Source of the DNA: Massilia eurypsychrophila
Lineage (GTDB): Bacteria > Pseudomonadota > Gammaproteobacteria > Burkholderiales > Burkholderiaceae_D
Direction: 5' to 3'
NCBI RefSeq assembly: GCF_002760655.1
Contig: NZ_PDOC01000017.1
Span: 1-64,000 of the forward strand
Length of the DNA: 64,000 nucleotides
Part shown: positions 41,630-50,575 of the stretch, in pieces
Layout: each line of letters begins with the position of its first letter
Position numbering within the stretch: position 1 is the stretch's first letter
Position numbers and translations under genes: made by a program
The notes under the pieces: generated by a model
Database searches by the model: none
The model's input: only the letters and a program-made list of their open reading frames with translations
What the model was told of the DNA's origin: nothing

Positions 41630-42862
41630 ATGATGCTTTGCATGATCTCCAGCGCCATCACCGCCGGCAGCCCCGCCTACAAGCGCATCAATCGCGCGAT
41701 GGTGTTCGGCGGCTTCTCCACCTTCGCCTTGCTGTACTGCGTGCAGCCGCTGATGCCGTTGCTGGCGCTGCAGTTCGCGCTGACGCCGGCGCAGAGCAGC
41801 CTGGTGCTGTCGGTGTCGACCGCCGCGCTGGCGTTGTCGCTGCTGGTCAGCAGCGTGCTGTCGGATCGCATCGGCCGCAAGCCGCTGATGGTCGCCGCCA
41901 TGCTCGGCGCCGCCGTGTGCACGCTGGCGTCGGCGTTCGCCCAGGATTACCTGCAGCTGCTGGTGCTGCGCGCCCTGCTGGGCGCGGCGCTGGGCGGCAT
42001 GCCGGCCATCGCCATGGCCTACCTGGGCGAAGAGATCGAAGCGCCATCGCTCGGCGCCTCGATGGGGCTGTACATCGGCGGCAGCGCGTTTGGCGGCATG
42101 TTCGGCCGCGTCGTGGCGGCCTCGCTCAGCGATGCCTACTCGTGGCGCGTCGCGCTGGCGGTGATCGGCGCGGCCGGTTTGTACGCGGCGTGGGAGTTCC
42201 GCCGCAGCCTGCCCGAATCGCGCAATTTTCGCGCCGGCCAGCGCCGCGGCGTCGATGCGCTGCTCGGCGGCGTACGCGCCCATGCGGCCGACGCCGGCCT
42301 GCCCTGGCTGTTCGCGCTGGCCTTCCTGCTGATGGGCTGCTTCGTCGGCCTCTACAACTACATCGGCTACCGCCTGCTCGGCGCGCCATTTGGGCTGAGC
42401 CAGACCGCGGTCGGCCTGCTGTCGATGCTGTACCTGCTCGGCGTCGTCAGTTCGGCGTGGGCCGGCCGCCTGGCCGACCGCCTCGGCAGGCGCAATGTGC
42501 TGTGGGTGTTCATGGCGCTGATGGGCGCTGGCCTCTTGCTCACGCTCGCCAGTTCGCTCGGCGTGATCGTGTTCGGCGTCGGCGTATTCACGTTCGGCTT
42601 TTTCGCCGCCCACGCCATCGCCAGCAGCTGGGTAGGCATGCGGGCGCGCGCACCAAAGGCGCTCGCCTCGGCGCTCTACCTGTGCTTCTACTATCTCGGT
42701 TCGAGCGTGATCGGCTGGTTCTGCGGCGTCCTGTGGAGCCGTGCCGGCTGGCCCGGCGTGGTCGGCCTGCTGGGCGCGACGCTGTGCGTCGCGTGCGCCA
42801 TCGCGCTGCGCCTGCGCGGGCTGGCCCCGCTGACGCCGGCCCGGCTGGTGCCCGCCGCCTGA
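41630..42862 (+). CDS. MFS transporter, YnfM-like
   Basis: This 410-residue protein has 12 predicted helices, the SDRIGRKPLM motif between helices 2 and 3 and GRLADRLGRRNVLW in the second half. It resembles the YnfM-type exporters of the arabinose-efflux-like group. The substrate is unknown. Starts at 41630, 41633 and 41642 are all ATG. Control by the divergent LysR gene is likely from position. Confidence 0.86.
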   Translation: MMLCMISSAITAGSPAYKRINRAMVFGGFSTFALLYCVQPLMPLLALQFALTPAQSSLVLSVSTAALALSLLVSSVLSDRIGRKPLMVAAMLGAAVCTLASAFAQDYLQLLVLRALLGAALGGMPAIAMAYLGEEIEAPSLGASMGLYIGGSAFGGMFGRVVAASLSDAYSWRVALAVIGAAGLYAAWEFRRSLPESRNFRAGQRRGVDALLGGVRAHAADAGLPWLFALAFLLMGCFVGLYNYIGYRLLGAPFGLSQTAVGLLSMLYLLGVVSSAWAGRLADRLGRRNVLWVFMALMGAGLLLTLASSLGVIVFGVGVFTFGFFAAHAIASSWVGMRARAPKALASALYLCFYYLGSSVIGWFCGVLWSRAGWPGVVGLLGATLCVACAIALRLRGLAPLTPARLVPAA

Positions 42863-42923
42863 GCGCAACTTTCTCCCCGTCGCAAGGTCTAACTTTCCCG
42901 ACACACTTGATGGGAGCGTCATC

Positions 42924-43250
42924 ATGTTACAAGCGAACGAGATCAAACAGCGGATCACCCAGATCCAGCAGACCATCGACCAGGCCGAGCAAGCCTGCAT
43001 GTCGTCGGCCGATACGCCGCCCGAGCTGAGGGAATGCATCCAGAACCTGGCGCGCGAGACGCAGCAGGTTGACCAGGTGCTGCAGTCGAACGACCAGGCC
43101 AAAATCGTCGAATGCGTCGACCGCCTTGAAGACATGGGTGACGACGCCAAGCGCATCAGCCGCAGCGAAGCGCACATTTCGCCGCAGGTCGAAACCGCCG
43201 TCACCCGCGTGCACGCCGAGCTATCGCAGCTCAAGCACCAGCTGCACTGA
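42924..43250 (+). CDS. small helical hypothetical protein
   Basis: This 108-residue protein is almost entirely helical with heptad-like spacing (IKQRITQIQQTIDQAEQACM, VHAELSQLKHQLH), so a coiled coil is likely. GGGAG lies before ATG 42924. Similar small proteins are found in Oxalobacteraceae but have no known function. It stands alone between the MFS and CoA-transferase genes. Confidence 0.7.
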   Translation: MLQANEIKQRITQIQQTIDQAEQACMSSADTPPELRECIQNLARETQQVDQVLQSNDQAKIVECVDRLEDMGDDAKRISRSEAHISPQVETAVTRVHAELSQLKHQLH

Positions 43251-43265
43251 CCGCTCGTCTACCTG

Positions 43266-44504
43266 CTACAGCACGCCGCGCGATCGCAGCGCGGCGATGT
43301 CGTCGTCGCTGCGGCCCAGCACTTCGCGCAGTACCTCGTCGGTGTGCTGGCCCAGCAGAGGCGGCGGCAGGGCGGCGGCGGCCGGCGTCGCCGACAGCTT
43401 CATCGGGCTGCGCACCAGGGTCACCTTGCCGGCGCTCGGATGCGCCATGTCCACCGCGATGCCGCGCGCGCGCACCTGCTCGTTGTCGAACACTTCGCCG
43501 ATATCGTTGATCGGCCCGCACGGCACGCCGACCGCTTCGAGCGCGGCGATCCATTCGGCGCGGGTGCGCTGCGCCACCATCTGTTCGAGCAGCGGCACCA
43601 GCACCGCGCGGTTTTTCACGCGCAGCGGATTGCTGGCAAAGCGCGCGTCGGCGGCCAGCTGCGCGCAGCCGCCGGCTTCGACGAACTTCTGGTACTGGCC
43701 GTCGTTACCGGTGGCGACGATGATATGGCCGTCGGAACAGGCAAAGGTCTGGTACGGCACGATGTTCGAGTGGGCGTTGCCCATGCGCTTGGGCGCCTTG
43801 CCGCTGGCGTGGTAGTTGCCCGCCATGTTGGCCAGCATCGCCACCTGCACGTCGAGCAGCGCCATGTCGATGTGCTGGCCCACGCCGGTGCGGTCGCGGT
43901 GGGTCAGCGCCGCCAGCACCGCCACCGTCGCGTACATGCCGGTCATCAGGTCGGTGATCGCCACGCCGGCCTTTTGCGGGCCGCCGCCGGGCAGGTCGTC
44001 GCGCTCGCCGGTGATCGACATGAAGCCGCCCATGCCCTGGATCAGGAAGTCGTAGCCGGCGCGGTGCGCGTACGGGCCGTCCTGGCCGAAGCCGGTCACC
44101 GAGCAGTACACCAGGTCCGGCTTGATCGCCTTCAGTGTTTCGTAATCGAGGCCGTAGCGTTTCAGGTGGCCGACCTTGAAGTTCTCCAGCACGACATCGG
44201 CGTGGGCTGCGAGCTCGCGCACCAGCGCCTGGCCCTCAAGGCTGGCGATATCGACTGTGACGGAGCGCTTGCCGCGGTTGGCCGACAGGTAGTAGGCCGC
44301 CTCGGTGGTATCGATGCCGTCGGCGTCCTTGGCGTACGGCGGGCCCCAGGCGCGCGTGTCGTCGCCGCTGCCCGGCCGCTCGATCTTGATGACGTCGGCG
44401 CCGAGGTCGGCCAGGTTCTGCGAGCACCACGGCCCGGCCAGCACGCGCGACAGATCGAGCACGCGGATGTGGCCCAGCGCCTTTGGCATAACGGAGTTGT
44501 TCAT
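43266..44504 (-). CDS. CaiB/BaiF family CoA-transferase
   Basis: This 412-residue family III CoA-transferase moves CoA between carboxylic acids through an aspartyl intermediate, probably the Asp in RAGYDFLIQG. The start LDLSRVLAGPWCSQNLADLGADVIKIE and GVGQHIDMALLDVQVAMLAN are typical. The acid substrate (for example formyl, succinyl or carnitine-type) cannot be told. AGGAAG lies 6 bases before ATG 44504. It is not flanked by an acyl-CoA dehydrogenase. Confidence 0.88.
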   Translation of the reverse strand: MNNSVMPKALGHIRVLDLSRVLAGPWCSQNLADLGADVIKIERPGSGDDTRAWGPPYAKDADGIDTTEAAYYLSANRGKRSVTVDIASLEGQALVRELAAHADVVLENFKVGHLKRYGLDYETLKAIKPDLVYCSVTGFGQDGPYAHRAGYDFLIQGMGGFMSITGERDDLPGGGPQKAGVAITDLMTGMYATVAVLAALTHRDRTGVGQHIDMALLDVQVAMLANMAGNYHASGKAPKRMGNAHSNIVPYQTFACSDGHIIVATGNDGQYQKFVEAGGCAQLAADARFASNPLRVKNRAVLVPLLEQMVAQRTRAEWIAALEAVGVPCGPINDIGEVFDNEQVRARGIAVDMAHPSAGKVTLVRSPMKLSATPAAAALPPPLLGQHTDEVLREVLGRSDDDIAALRSRGVL

Positions 44505-44544
44505 CGTGCTTCCTGTACATAAGTGGCAGCCAGGCTGCAAAACG

Positions 44545-44608
44545 CCGGTGTCAGGTCTGACATTAAGACATTCACGCGTGAATGTCTTAATGTCAGACCT
44601 GACACCGG
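44545..44608. repeat. perfect 64-bp palindrome of the GTCAGACC family
   Basis: The two 32-base arms match completely around the centre ACGCGT. Each arm carries GTGTCAGGTCTGACATTAAG followed by ACATTCACG. It begins 40 bases before the CoA-transferase start and ends 7 bases before the stop of the metalloprotease gene, so it can act as terminator of the long minus-strand operon. As it is perfect, it could also be a mobile-repeat or protein-binding site. Confidence 0.9.
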
Positions 44609-44615
44609 AACGTGA

Positions 44616-47051
44616 TTATATCGGTGCGCCCGGCGGTATCGCGGGCAGGGCGCGCAGTTCGACCTTGGCCGGATCGGCCAGCCAGCGCCGGATCAGGTCG
44701 GCCGCCTGCTTGCGGCTTTGGCCACTGGCGCCCTTGGCCGGATGCGCGGCCAGCCACTGCGCGAAGTCGGCGCTTTGCTGACGCACTTGCGCGGCCACGC
44801 CCGGATGCAGCTCGCTGCTGGCGGCCAGCTTCAGCATGGCGTCGAGCACCACCCAGTTGGCCGCCATCTGCACCGCTTCGCCGGCCGGCACCGATTGGGC
44901 CACCGCGGCGCGCTTCCAGCTGCGCGACAGCACCAGGTCGAGCGCTTCCTGCACACCGGGCTGCTTCGGATCGCGCGCATGCTGCCACGCCAGCCGGTTG
45001 AAGCGGCTGGCGTCGAACAGGTAGGTGCAGGTCTGGGCGGCGGCCGCTTCAACCGCCGACATGGCGTCGAACACGCTGTTCATGCGGGTGCCGAAGTATT
45101 CGCGGTTGCGCTCGAAGCCCATCGCCGGCGGCGTCATCAGGTCAAGCACATTGGCCGGCAGCGCCAGGCTCTCGGCACTGAGGCTGGCGGCGAGGCGCTC
45201 GAGCGCCTGGCGCTGCTGCCCGGGCGGCACCGCGCGCACGCCGCCGCGCGTGGCGCCGGAGCGCACGTCGGCGCTGGTGCTGTATTCGAATTCGCCGCCG
45301 CCAACCAGGCGCGCCACCGCTTCGAGCTGGTATCGGTGCAGCAGGTACAGCGGCACCAGGCGCGCTTCCAGTTCGCCGGCCTGGCGACCGTCGGGCAGCA
45401 CGTCGATCGAGAAGCCGGTCAGCGCGCGCTGGCGCACCGCCATCAGCTTGTCGTAGGTCTGGATCGAATTGCCGCCGAAATCCCACAGCAGGCCGTTCGG
45501 ATGGCTGGAGCCGGCCGCGCGCGAGTCGCCGTCGCTGACGTACTCGAAGCCCTTCGCGCGCGCCTGCTGGCGCAGCTGCGCCAGCGCCCCCGCCTCGTCT
45601 TTCGGCTCGAACTGGGCGTAGGCGTGGCGCACGATGTAATCGTCCCATGCGCCGACGCCAACGCCGTACGCGTTGCCGATGTCGATCGCGCCGGCGGCCG
45701 TCATGGCTACCATCGGGTGCGGATAATCCATCACCGAGCCGGTGCCGTTGCGGCTGGCGGCGAAGTTGTGGGCAAAGCCGAGCGTGTGGCCCACTTCATG
45801 CGCGGCCAGCTGGCGCAGTCGCGCAAGCGCCATCTGCTCGGCCAGCTTCTCCTTGCTGGCCCCGTTCTTGCCGAATGGCGCCAGCAGCGACTCGGCGATC
45901 AGGATGTCCTGCCGCACCCGTTGCGAGCCAAGCGTGACGACGCCCTTGATGATTTCGCCGCTGCGCGGATCGAGCGTCGTCATGCCGTACGACCAGCCGC
46001 GCGTGGCCCGGTGCACCCACTGGATCACGTTGTAGCGTGCGTCCATCGGATCGACGCCGGCCGGCAGCAGCTCGACCCGGTAAGCATCCTTGAAGCCGGC
46101 CTTCTCGAACGCGCTGGCCCACCAGCCGGCGCCTTCGAGCAGCGCACTGCGCACCGGCTCCGGCGCGCCGCGGTCGACGTAGAACACGATCGGCTTTTTC
46201 ACCGTGCTCGAAGCGGCGAGCGGATCGGTTTTCTCGAGCCGGAAGCGGGCCTGCCAACGCACGTCGATGCTGGCGCCGATCGGCGTGCCGAAGTCCGTGT
46301 AGCCGGTATCGAAGCCGCCGGAATACGGATCGTAGGCGCGCCGCTGGAAGGCGCCGTCGGGCAGCCTGACCAGGCTCACGTGCTGGCGCATGGTCAGGCT
46401 GGCCGGGTCGGCGGCGACCTGGCGCACGAATTCGGCGGTGCCCGGCCCCTCGAACGTCAGCATCGCTTCCAGTTCGGTATTGTCGGGGAAGCTCTTGGCC
46501 TGTTCGGCCAGCACCGCGCTGCGCTTGTCGTCGACCTTGTAGCTGCCTTGCTTGGCCTGGCTCAGGCGAGCGCCAATGCCGTGCCGATCGGCCTGCAGGA
46601 AGCTGGAAAAATCGACCAGGTGCCGGCCGCCGTCGCTGGCGAGGATGTCGCCCGACCACAGCACGGCGCCGGCGAATGCTTCGACCGCGCTGGCGCGCTC
46701 GTCGGCATCGGGCGAGCTGGCGACAAAGCGCGTGTTCTCCTGCACCAGCAGCAGCCGGGCGCCGCGCTTTTCGAAGCGCACGATGCGCGGCTCGCCTTGC
46801 AGGCCGCGGTCAAGGCCAACGTCGTTCGACCCCAGGCCGTACGGCAGCGACACCAGCAGCAGGAACGGCGTGTCGAGATTGGCAACCGACAGCAGCACGC
46901 GGCCGTTCTCGGTGTCGCGCCAGACGTCGATGAAACCCGGCTGTGCCACCAGTGAGCGGGTCAGTTCGCCCATCGTTTTCGGCGCCTCGGCGAAAGCGGT
47001 CCCGAAGGTGCCGGCGCAAAGCGCGGCAACGAGCAGCAGGCGAGGTGTCAT
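44616..47051 (-). CDS. secreted zinc metalloprotease (DUF4953/DUF5117-like metzincin)
   Basis: This 811-residue protein has a signal peptide (MTPRLLLVAALCAGTFGTAFA). Its zinc site is HEVGHTLGFAHN near residue 416 with a Met-turn like SVMDYPHP, the metzincin pattern. The large N-terminal part and C-terminal DUF4953-like region match a family of large exported bacterial metalloproteases of unknown target. It is the last gene of the DUF350-SPFH-DUF4178-speD operon, overlapping speD by ATGA, so co-expression with those genes is certain from sequence layout but the functional link is unknown. Confidence 0.86.
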   Translation of the reverse strand: MTPRLLLVAALCAGTFGTAFAEAPKTMGELTRSLVAQPGFIDVWRDTENGRVLLSVANLDTPFLLLVSLPYGLGSNDVGLDRGLQGEPRIVRFEKRGARLLLVQENTRFVASSPDADERASAVEAFAGAVLWSGDILASDGGRHLVDFSSFLQADRHGIGARLSQAKQGSYKVDDKRSAVLAEQAKSFPDNTELEAMLTFEGPGTAEFVRQVAADPASLTMRQHVSLVRLPDGAFQRRAYDPYSGGFDTGYTDFGTPIGASIDVRWQARFRLEKTDPLAASSTVKKPIVFYVDRGAPEPVRSALLEGAGWWASAFEKAGFKDAYRVELLPAGVDPMDARYNVIQWVHRATRGWSYGMTTLDPRSGEIIKGVVTLGSQRVRQDILIAESLLAPFGKNGASKEKLAEQMALARLRQLAAHEVGHTLGFAHNFAASRNGTGSVMDYPHPMVAMTAAGAIDIGNAYGVGVGAWDDYIVRHAYAQFEPKDEAGALAQLRQQARAKGFEYVSDGDSRAAGSSHPNGLLWDFGGNSIQTYDKLMAVRQRALTGFSIDVLPDGRQAGELEARLVPLYLLHRYQLEAVARLVGGGEFEYSTSADVRSGATRGGVRAVPPGQQRQALERLAASLSAESLALPANVLDLMTPPAMGFERNREYFGTRMNSVFDAMSAVEAAAAQTCTYLFDASRFNRLAWQHARDPKQPGVQEALDLVLSRSWKRAAVAQSVPAGEAVQMAANWVVLDAMLKLAASSELHPGVAAQVRQQSADFAQWLAAHPAKGASGQSRKQAADLIRRWLADPAKVELRALPAIPPGAPI

Positions 47052-47431
47052 TGAACTTTCCGGGTAGTGGCGGCGGCGCCGCGCGAGATGGTCTGGATGC
47101 TGCGCGAGGAAGGCGCCAGCGCGGCGTCGATGATGGCCAGCGCCAGTTGCGGCTGGGCGTCGCCGCACATGAAGATGTCGGCCGCGGCGAAACCGTATTC
47201 GGGCCAGGTGTGGATCGAGATGTGCGACTCGGCCAGCAGCAGCACGCCAGTCACGCCCTGCCGCGGGCCGAAGCTGTGAAAGTGGCCGTGCAAGATGGTG
47301 GCGCCGGCCGCCAGCGCGGCCTGGCGCAATAGGGCGTCGATGGTTTCGCAGGACAGCAGCAGGCCGGCCGCGATGCCATGGAAATCGGCGAGCAGGTGGA
47401 TGCCGGCGGGGCGATGGGCCGATACGCTCAC
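47048..47431 (-). CDS. speD: S-adenosylmethionine decarboxylase (SpeH type)
   Basis: This 127-residue pyruvoyl enzyme makes decarboxylated AdoMet, the aminopropyl donor. The self-processing site is ESH in LLAESHISIHTWPE (Ser becomes the pyruvoyl group), and IHTW and the Cys in IFMCGD complete the active site. The start is GTG 47431, overlapping the previous stop (GTGA). It lies in an operon with SPFH and DUF4178 genes and near a divergent aminopropyltransferase, so it probably serves a dedicated polyamine step. Confidence 0.92.
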   Translation of the reverse strand: MSVSAHRPAGIHLLADFHGIAAGLLLSCETIDALLRQAALAAGATILHGHFHSFGPRQGVTGVLLLAESHISIHTWPEYGFAAADIFMCGDAQPQLALAIIDAALAPSSRSIQTISRGAAATTRKVQ

Positions 47432-47598
47432 TTGTGGCCGCCGCCGCTGTAGCCGCCACCGCCGGTGTAGCCGCCCGAGTTCGACGTCCAGCTGCTGCCG
47501 CCGCGCGTGCCGGTGGCCGAGCCGAACATTTTCGTCCAGCTGGTCGCGGTCGTGATGAGCGTGACGAAGATGGCGTAGATGAAGTACTTGTTGTTCAT
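47428..47598 (-). CDS. small Gly-rich membrane-anchored protein
   Basis: This 56-residue product has one hydrophobic N-terminal helix (YFIYAIFVTLITTATSW) then a Gly/Ser/Tyr-rich tail (GGYTGGGGYSGGGHK). It may sit in the membrane or be exported. Its ATG overlaps the DUF4178 stop and its stop overlaps the speD start, so it is an integral part of the operon. It is too small to show a fold. Confidence 0.75.
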   Translation of the reverse strand: MNNKYFIYAIFVTLITTATSWTKMFGSATGTRGGSSWTSNSGGYTGGGGYSGGGHK

Positions 47599-49049
47599 TG
47601 CTTGCCCTTGTCGGCGGGTGCGAACAGCTTCGCCGGCAGATAGATCGCCAGTAGCGCGAGCACGACATAAAAGATGGTGCCGGAAAAATTGAAGACCAGC
47701 GGTATGGCATTCAGGCCGAGGATCCACCACAAGAACTTCTGCGCGATGCTGGCGGGAGCGGCGGCCTTCGCCGGCGCGGCGCCCTGAAAGTCGCTGAGGA
47801 ACCAGGTCTTGACCTGGTCGAACGCGACCGGCGTCGAGCGCGACCAGGTCAGCTCATGGTCGGTCAGTTCGGCCGCCAGCGTGGTCTGGCCATGCTCGAA
47901 TTCGAGCACGGTCACTTCGTCGCCCACCGCGACGCGCCAGTTGAACGCGCCGGCGGCGAACCTCACCGTCGCCAGGTAGTCGTAGGTTTTGTCGTAGGTG
48001 ACGTGGTCCAGCTCCACGTGCTCAGAGCCGGTCGACTCCCAGCTCGGCCAGGTACTCATCACGTCGGCGCGCGACCAGCCGTCGTCGGTTTCCACCAGCC
48101 AGAAAAACGCCGATTTTGTGTTGTAGAGCAGGTACTCGGTCCACTCGGTGCCTTCGTCGTCCATGCGCACCATCACGCCGATGACCTGGTGGTCGATGCC
48201 GTTGATTTTCGCGCTGGCGCCCAGCGGAATGGTGGTGCGCACGCGCGAGACGGCCTCGCCCTTGGCGAGGATCTGCGCCTGCGGTCCGGCCGCATCCAGC
48301 TGCGCCGCGCACGCCGGGCACACCAGCGCGGTCGTCACGCCGGGCAGGTACTTGATGGCGCTGCCGCAGGATGGGCAGTCGAGCGCATCGAGCTTGCCGC
48401 GGTATTTGCCGGCGCTGGCCTTGATCTGTTCTTCGTCGCGCAGCAGCTGGCACCGCATCTCTTCGAGCGTGACCGACGCGCCGTGGTACAGCGCCGGCGT
48501 GTCGCCATCGGAGTAGTCGAGCGTGACGAAGGATGCGCCGGCGCGAAAGTCCGCTACCCGCGCCTGCCAGCCTTCCCCGACCTTGAACGGCAGTTCGCCG
48601 GCGCCGCCGACGCATTCGGCCACGCGCTTTTCCGACGCGGTGTAGCGCTGGCCGGCGATGGGATACAGCCTGCCGGGCACGATCATGTCGAATGCGGGCA
48701 AGTCGCCATCGACCTTCGCTTCGGTCGTGATGGTGTACAGGCCGGACGAGTCGCCCAGCCAGCCGGTGCCGGCGTCGTCGAACAACAGGAACCACTCGTT
48801 CCACATGCCGGCCGAATAGCGCAGCTGGATGCGCCCGACCACGGTGAAATTGCGCCCGCCGGCCACGCCGGCGGTGCCGATCTGGATCGGCGTGAAGTCT
48901 TCCAGCACCGACGACATCTTGCCGAGGTTCTTGACGGCGTCGGCATCCTTCATTACCGTCGCGCGGCAAAATTCGCACACCGCCACCACGGAGGCGTGCG
49001 AACGGAACGTGACTTCGGCGCCGCAACTCGGACAGGAAACGATCTGCAT
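47595..49049 (-). CDS. DUF4178 domain protein with zinc ribbons
   Basis: The 484-residue protein has an N-terminal zinc ribbon (CPSCGAEV and CEFC), two DUF4178 modules (about residues 50-190 and 290-425, with VGRIQLRYSAGMWNEWFLLF and GVMVRMDDEGTEWTEYLLYN), a second ribbon between them (CPSCGSAI, CPAC) and C-terminal membrane helices (about 438-470). DUF4178 proteins co-occur with polyamine genes and SPFH or DUF350 proteins in many bacteria. Anchoring of a cytoplasmic ribbon protein in the membrane is inferred. Confidence 0.85.
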   Translation of the reverse strand: MQIVSCPSCGAEVTFRSHASVVAVCEFCRATVMKDADAVKNLGKMSSVLEDFTPIQIGTAGVAGGRNFTVVGRIQLRYSAGMWNEWFLLFDDAGTGWLGDSSGLYTITTEAKVDGDLPAFDMIVPGRLYPIAGQRYTASEKRVAECVGGAGELPFKVGEGWQARVADFRAGASFVTLDYSDGDTPALYHGASVTLEEMRCQLLRDEEQIKASAGKYRGKLDALDCPSCGSAIKYLPGVTTALVCPACAAQLDAAGPQAQILAKGEAVSRVRTTIPLGASAKINGIDHQVIGVMVRMDDEGTEWTEYLLYNTKSAFFWLVETDDGWSRADVMSTWPSWESTGSEHVELDHVTYDKTYDYLATVRFAAGAFNWRVAVGDEVTVLEFEHGQTTLAAELTDHELTWSRSTPVAFDQVKTWFLSDFQGAAPAKAAAPASIAQKFLWWILGLNAIPLVFNFSGTIFYVVLALLAIYLPAKLFAPADKGKQ

Positions 49050-49059
49050 GTACTGCCGC

Positions 49060-50094
49060 TTAGCCGATCAGCTTCTTGAGCAGTTCGGCCTTGGTGCTGT
49101 CGTAGTCGGCGGCCGAAATCAGGCCCTTGTCGAGCAGTCCCTTGAGTTTTTGCAGCCGGCCTTCGACCGAATCATCGGCCGCGGCGGCAGGCGCCGGCGC
49201 CAGCGCGGCGGTCTGCGCAAACGCGCCGCTCATGCCCTGCGCCATCGCCTGGCCTACCGCCACCCCGGCGCCAAGGCCGGCGCCGATGCCGGCCAGGCCG
49301 CCTTCATTTTGCGCCGCCAGCGGAATGCTGGAGGCTACCTGGAACTGGGTGAAGCCGCCCATCTTGTCGGCCGACAGGCTGCCCTTCATGCCGGCGCCGA
49401 TGCGCTCGTCGAGCGCTGCCTGCAGTTCTTCCGGCAGGCTGACCGAGGCGACGTTGAATTCGTCGAGTCCGACGCCGTAGCGCGCGAAGGCGGTGGCCAG
49501 GTCGCCCTTGACCTGCTGCGCCATCAGCGCCTGGTTGGCCGCCATGTCGAGGAAGGCCACGTTCGAGCCGCCCAGCGAGGTGGCCATCGTGGCGAGCATG
49601 ATGCCGCGCAGCTGGTCTTCGACGTCGTCGCGGGTGTAGACCTCGCGCGTGCCGCTGATCTCGGTGAAGAACTTGCGCGCGTCGGCCACGCGGTAAGAGT
49701 ACATGCCGAAGGCGCGCACGCGGATCATGTCGAAGTCCTTGTCGCGGATCGTGATCGGCTGCGGCGTGCCCCACTTGCGGCCGGTCTGCACGCGCGTGCT
49801 GAAGTAGTAGACGTCCGACTTGAATGGCGAATCGAAGAACTTGTCCCAGTTGCGCAGGTTCGTCAGCACCGGCAAGGTCTGGGTGGTGAGCTTGTGGGTG
49901 CCGGGCCCGAACACGTCGGCGATGGTGCCCTCGTTGACGAACACGGCGACCTGCGACTCGCGCACGTTGAGGATCGCGCCATTCTGGATCTCGAAGTCCT
50001 GCATCGGGAAGCGCCAGGCCAGTACGCCTTCGGTCTCCTCGTTCCACTGCAGGACGTCGATAAACTGCTTCTTGATGAATGAGCCAAGTGACAT
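49060..50094 (-). CDS. SPFH domain protein with C-terminal SHOCT-like helix
   Basis: The 344-residue protein resembles YdjI/virion-core-like SPFH proteins (VLAWRFPMQDFEIQNGAIL at the start, RVRAFGMYSYRVADARKFF, VNEGTIADVFGPGTHKLTT). Residues 270-300 are Gly/Ala-rich, and the last 35 residues (RLQKLKGLLDKGLISAADYD) form a SHOCT-type helical hairpin used for oligomerisation. SPFH proteins build membrane-associated assemblies. The start ATG 50094 has AAAGG upstream. It is the second gene of the polyamine-linked operon. Confidence 0.88.
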   Translation of the reverse strand: MSLGSFIKKQFIDVLQWNEETEGVLAWRFPMQDFEIQNGAILNVRESQVAVFVNEGTIADVFGPGTHKLTTQTLPVLTNLRNWDKFFDSPFKSDVYYFSTRVQTGRKWGTPQPITIRDKDFDMIRVRAFGMYSYRVADARKFFTEISGTREVYTRDDVEDQLRGIMLATMATSLGGSNVAFLDMAANQALMAQQVKGDLATAFARYGVGLDEFNVASVSLPEELQAALDERIGAGMKGSLSADKMGGFTQFQVASSIPLAAQNEGGLAGIGAGLGAGVAVGQAMAQGMSGAFAQTAALAPAPAAAADDSVEGRLQKLKGLLDKGLISAADYDSTKAELLKKLIG

Positions 50095-50122
50095 GATGGG
50101 CCTTTCGTTGAATGCGGGTTGA

Positions 50123-50509
50123 TCAGGAAATGCAGCCGGCGTTGATGACGCCGATCGACAGCGCGATGGCGCCAAGCAGGCCGCCGAACGCCTTGTTGTT
50201 CGCTTCGATCTGGTCCTTCGACATGTTCAGCAATCGCGTGGCGACGGCAAACACCAACACCTGCACCAGCATGCCGCCGGCGCCCCAGACGAGGAACTGG
50301 TAGTAGTCGGGCGTGTGCCACAGCGCCGACGCCAGCGTGATCGAAAAGCCGAGCAGGGTGCCGCCGAGCGAGAACGCGGCGGCCTGGTTGCCGGCGCGGA
50401 TCAAGGTCACTTCGTCGTACGGCGTGATGCGCGTGTAGATGACAAAAAATACCAAAACCATGGCGACCGCCGTCAAAAGGTGCAGCAGATAGGCTAGGAT
50501 GGCGGGCAT
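50123..50509 (-). CDS. DUF350 family membrane protein
   Basis: This 128-residue protein has four membrane helices (about 4-24, 42-62, 74-94, 105-125). It matches the DUF350/YjfL family, which is often found beside polyamine and membrane stress genes. It is the first gene of the minus-strand operon, with AGGGG before ATG 50509, and 66 bp from the divergent aminopropyltransferase start. It may act as a small channel-like or sensor component; this is inferred only from gene neighbourhoods. Confidence 0.85.
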   Translation of the reverse strand: MPAILAYLLHLLTAVAMVLVFFVIYTRITPYDEVTLIRAGNQAAAFSLGGTLLGFSITLASALWHTPDYYQFLVWGAGGMLVQVLVFAVATRLLNMSKDQIEANNKAFGGLLGAIALSIGVINAGCIS

Positions 50510-50575
50510 GTGGTTTCCCCTATTAAATATAGTCAGAATGACAGGACAGCACGATCTTAGATCAAAAGCTGATTT

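Noticed and set aside
41615-43234. 539-codon minus-strand frame opposite the MFS gene
   Set aside because: Composition is dominated by Gln, Arg, Gly and Ala without hydrophobic pattern, and it covers a clear transporter gene.
47052-47459. Long N-terminal extension of the metalloprotease frame
   Set aside because: The extension lies over the speD gene, and a clear signal peptide begins at ATG 47051.
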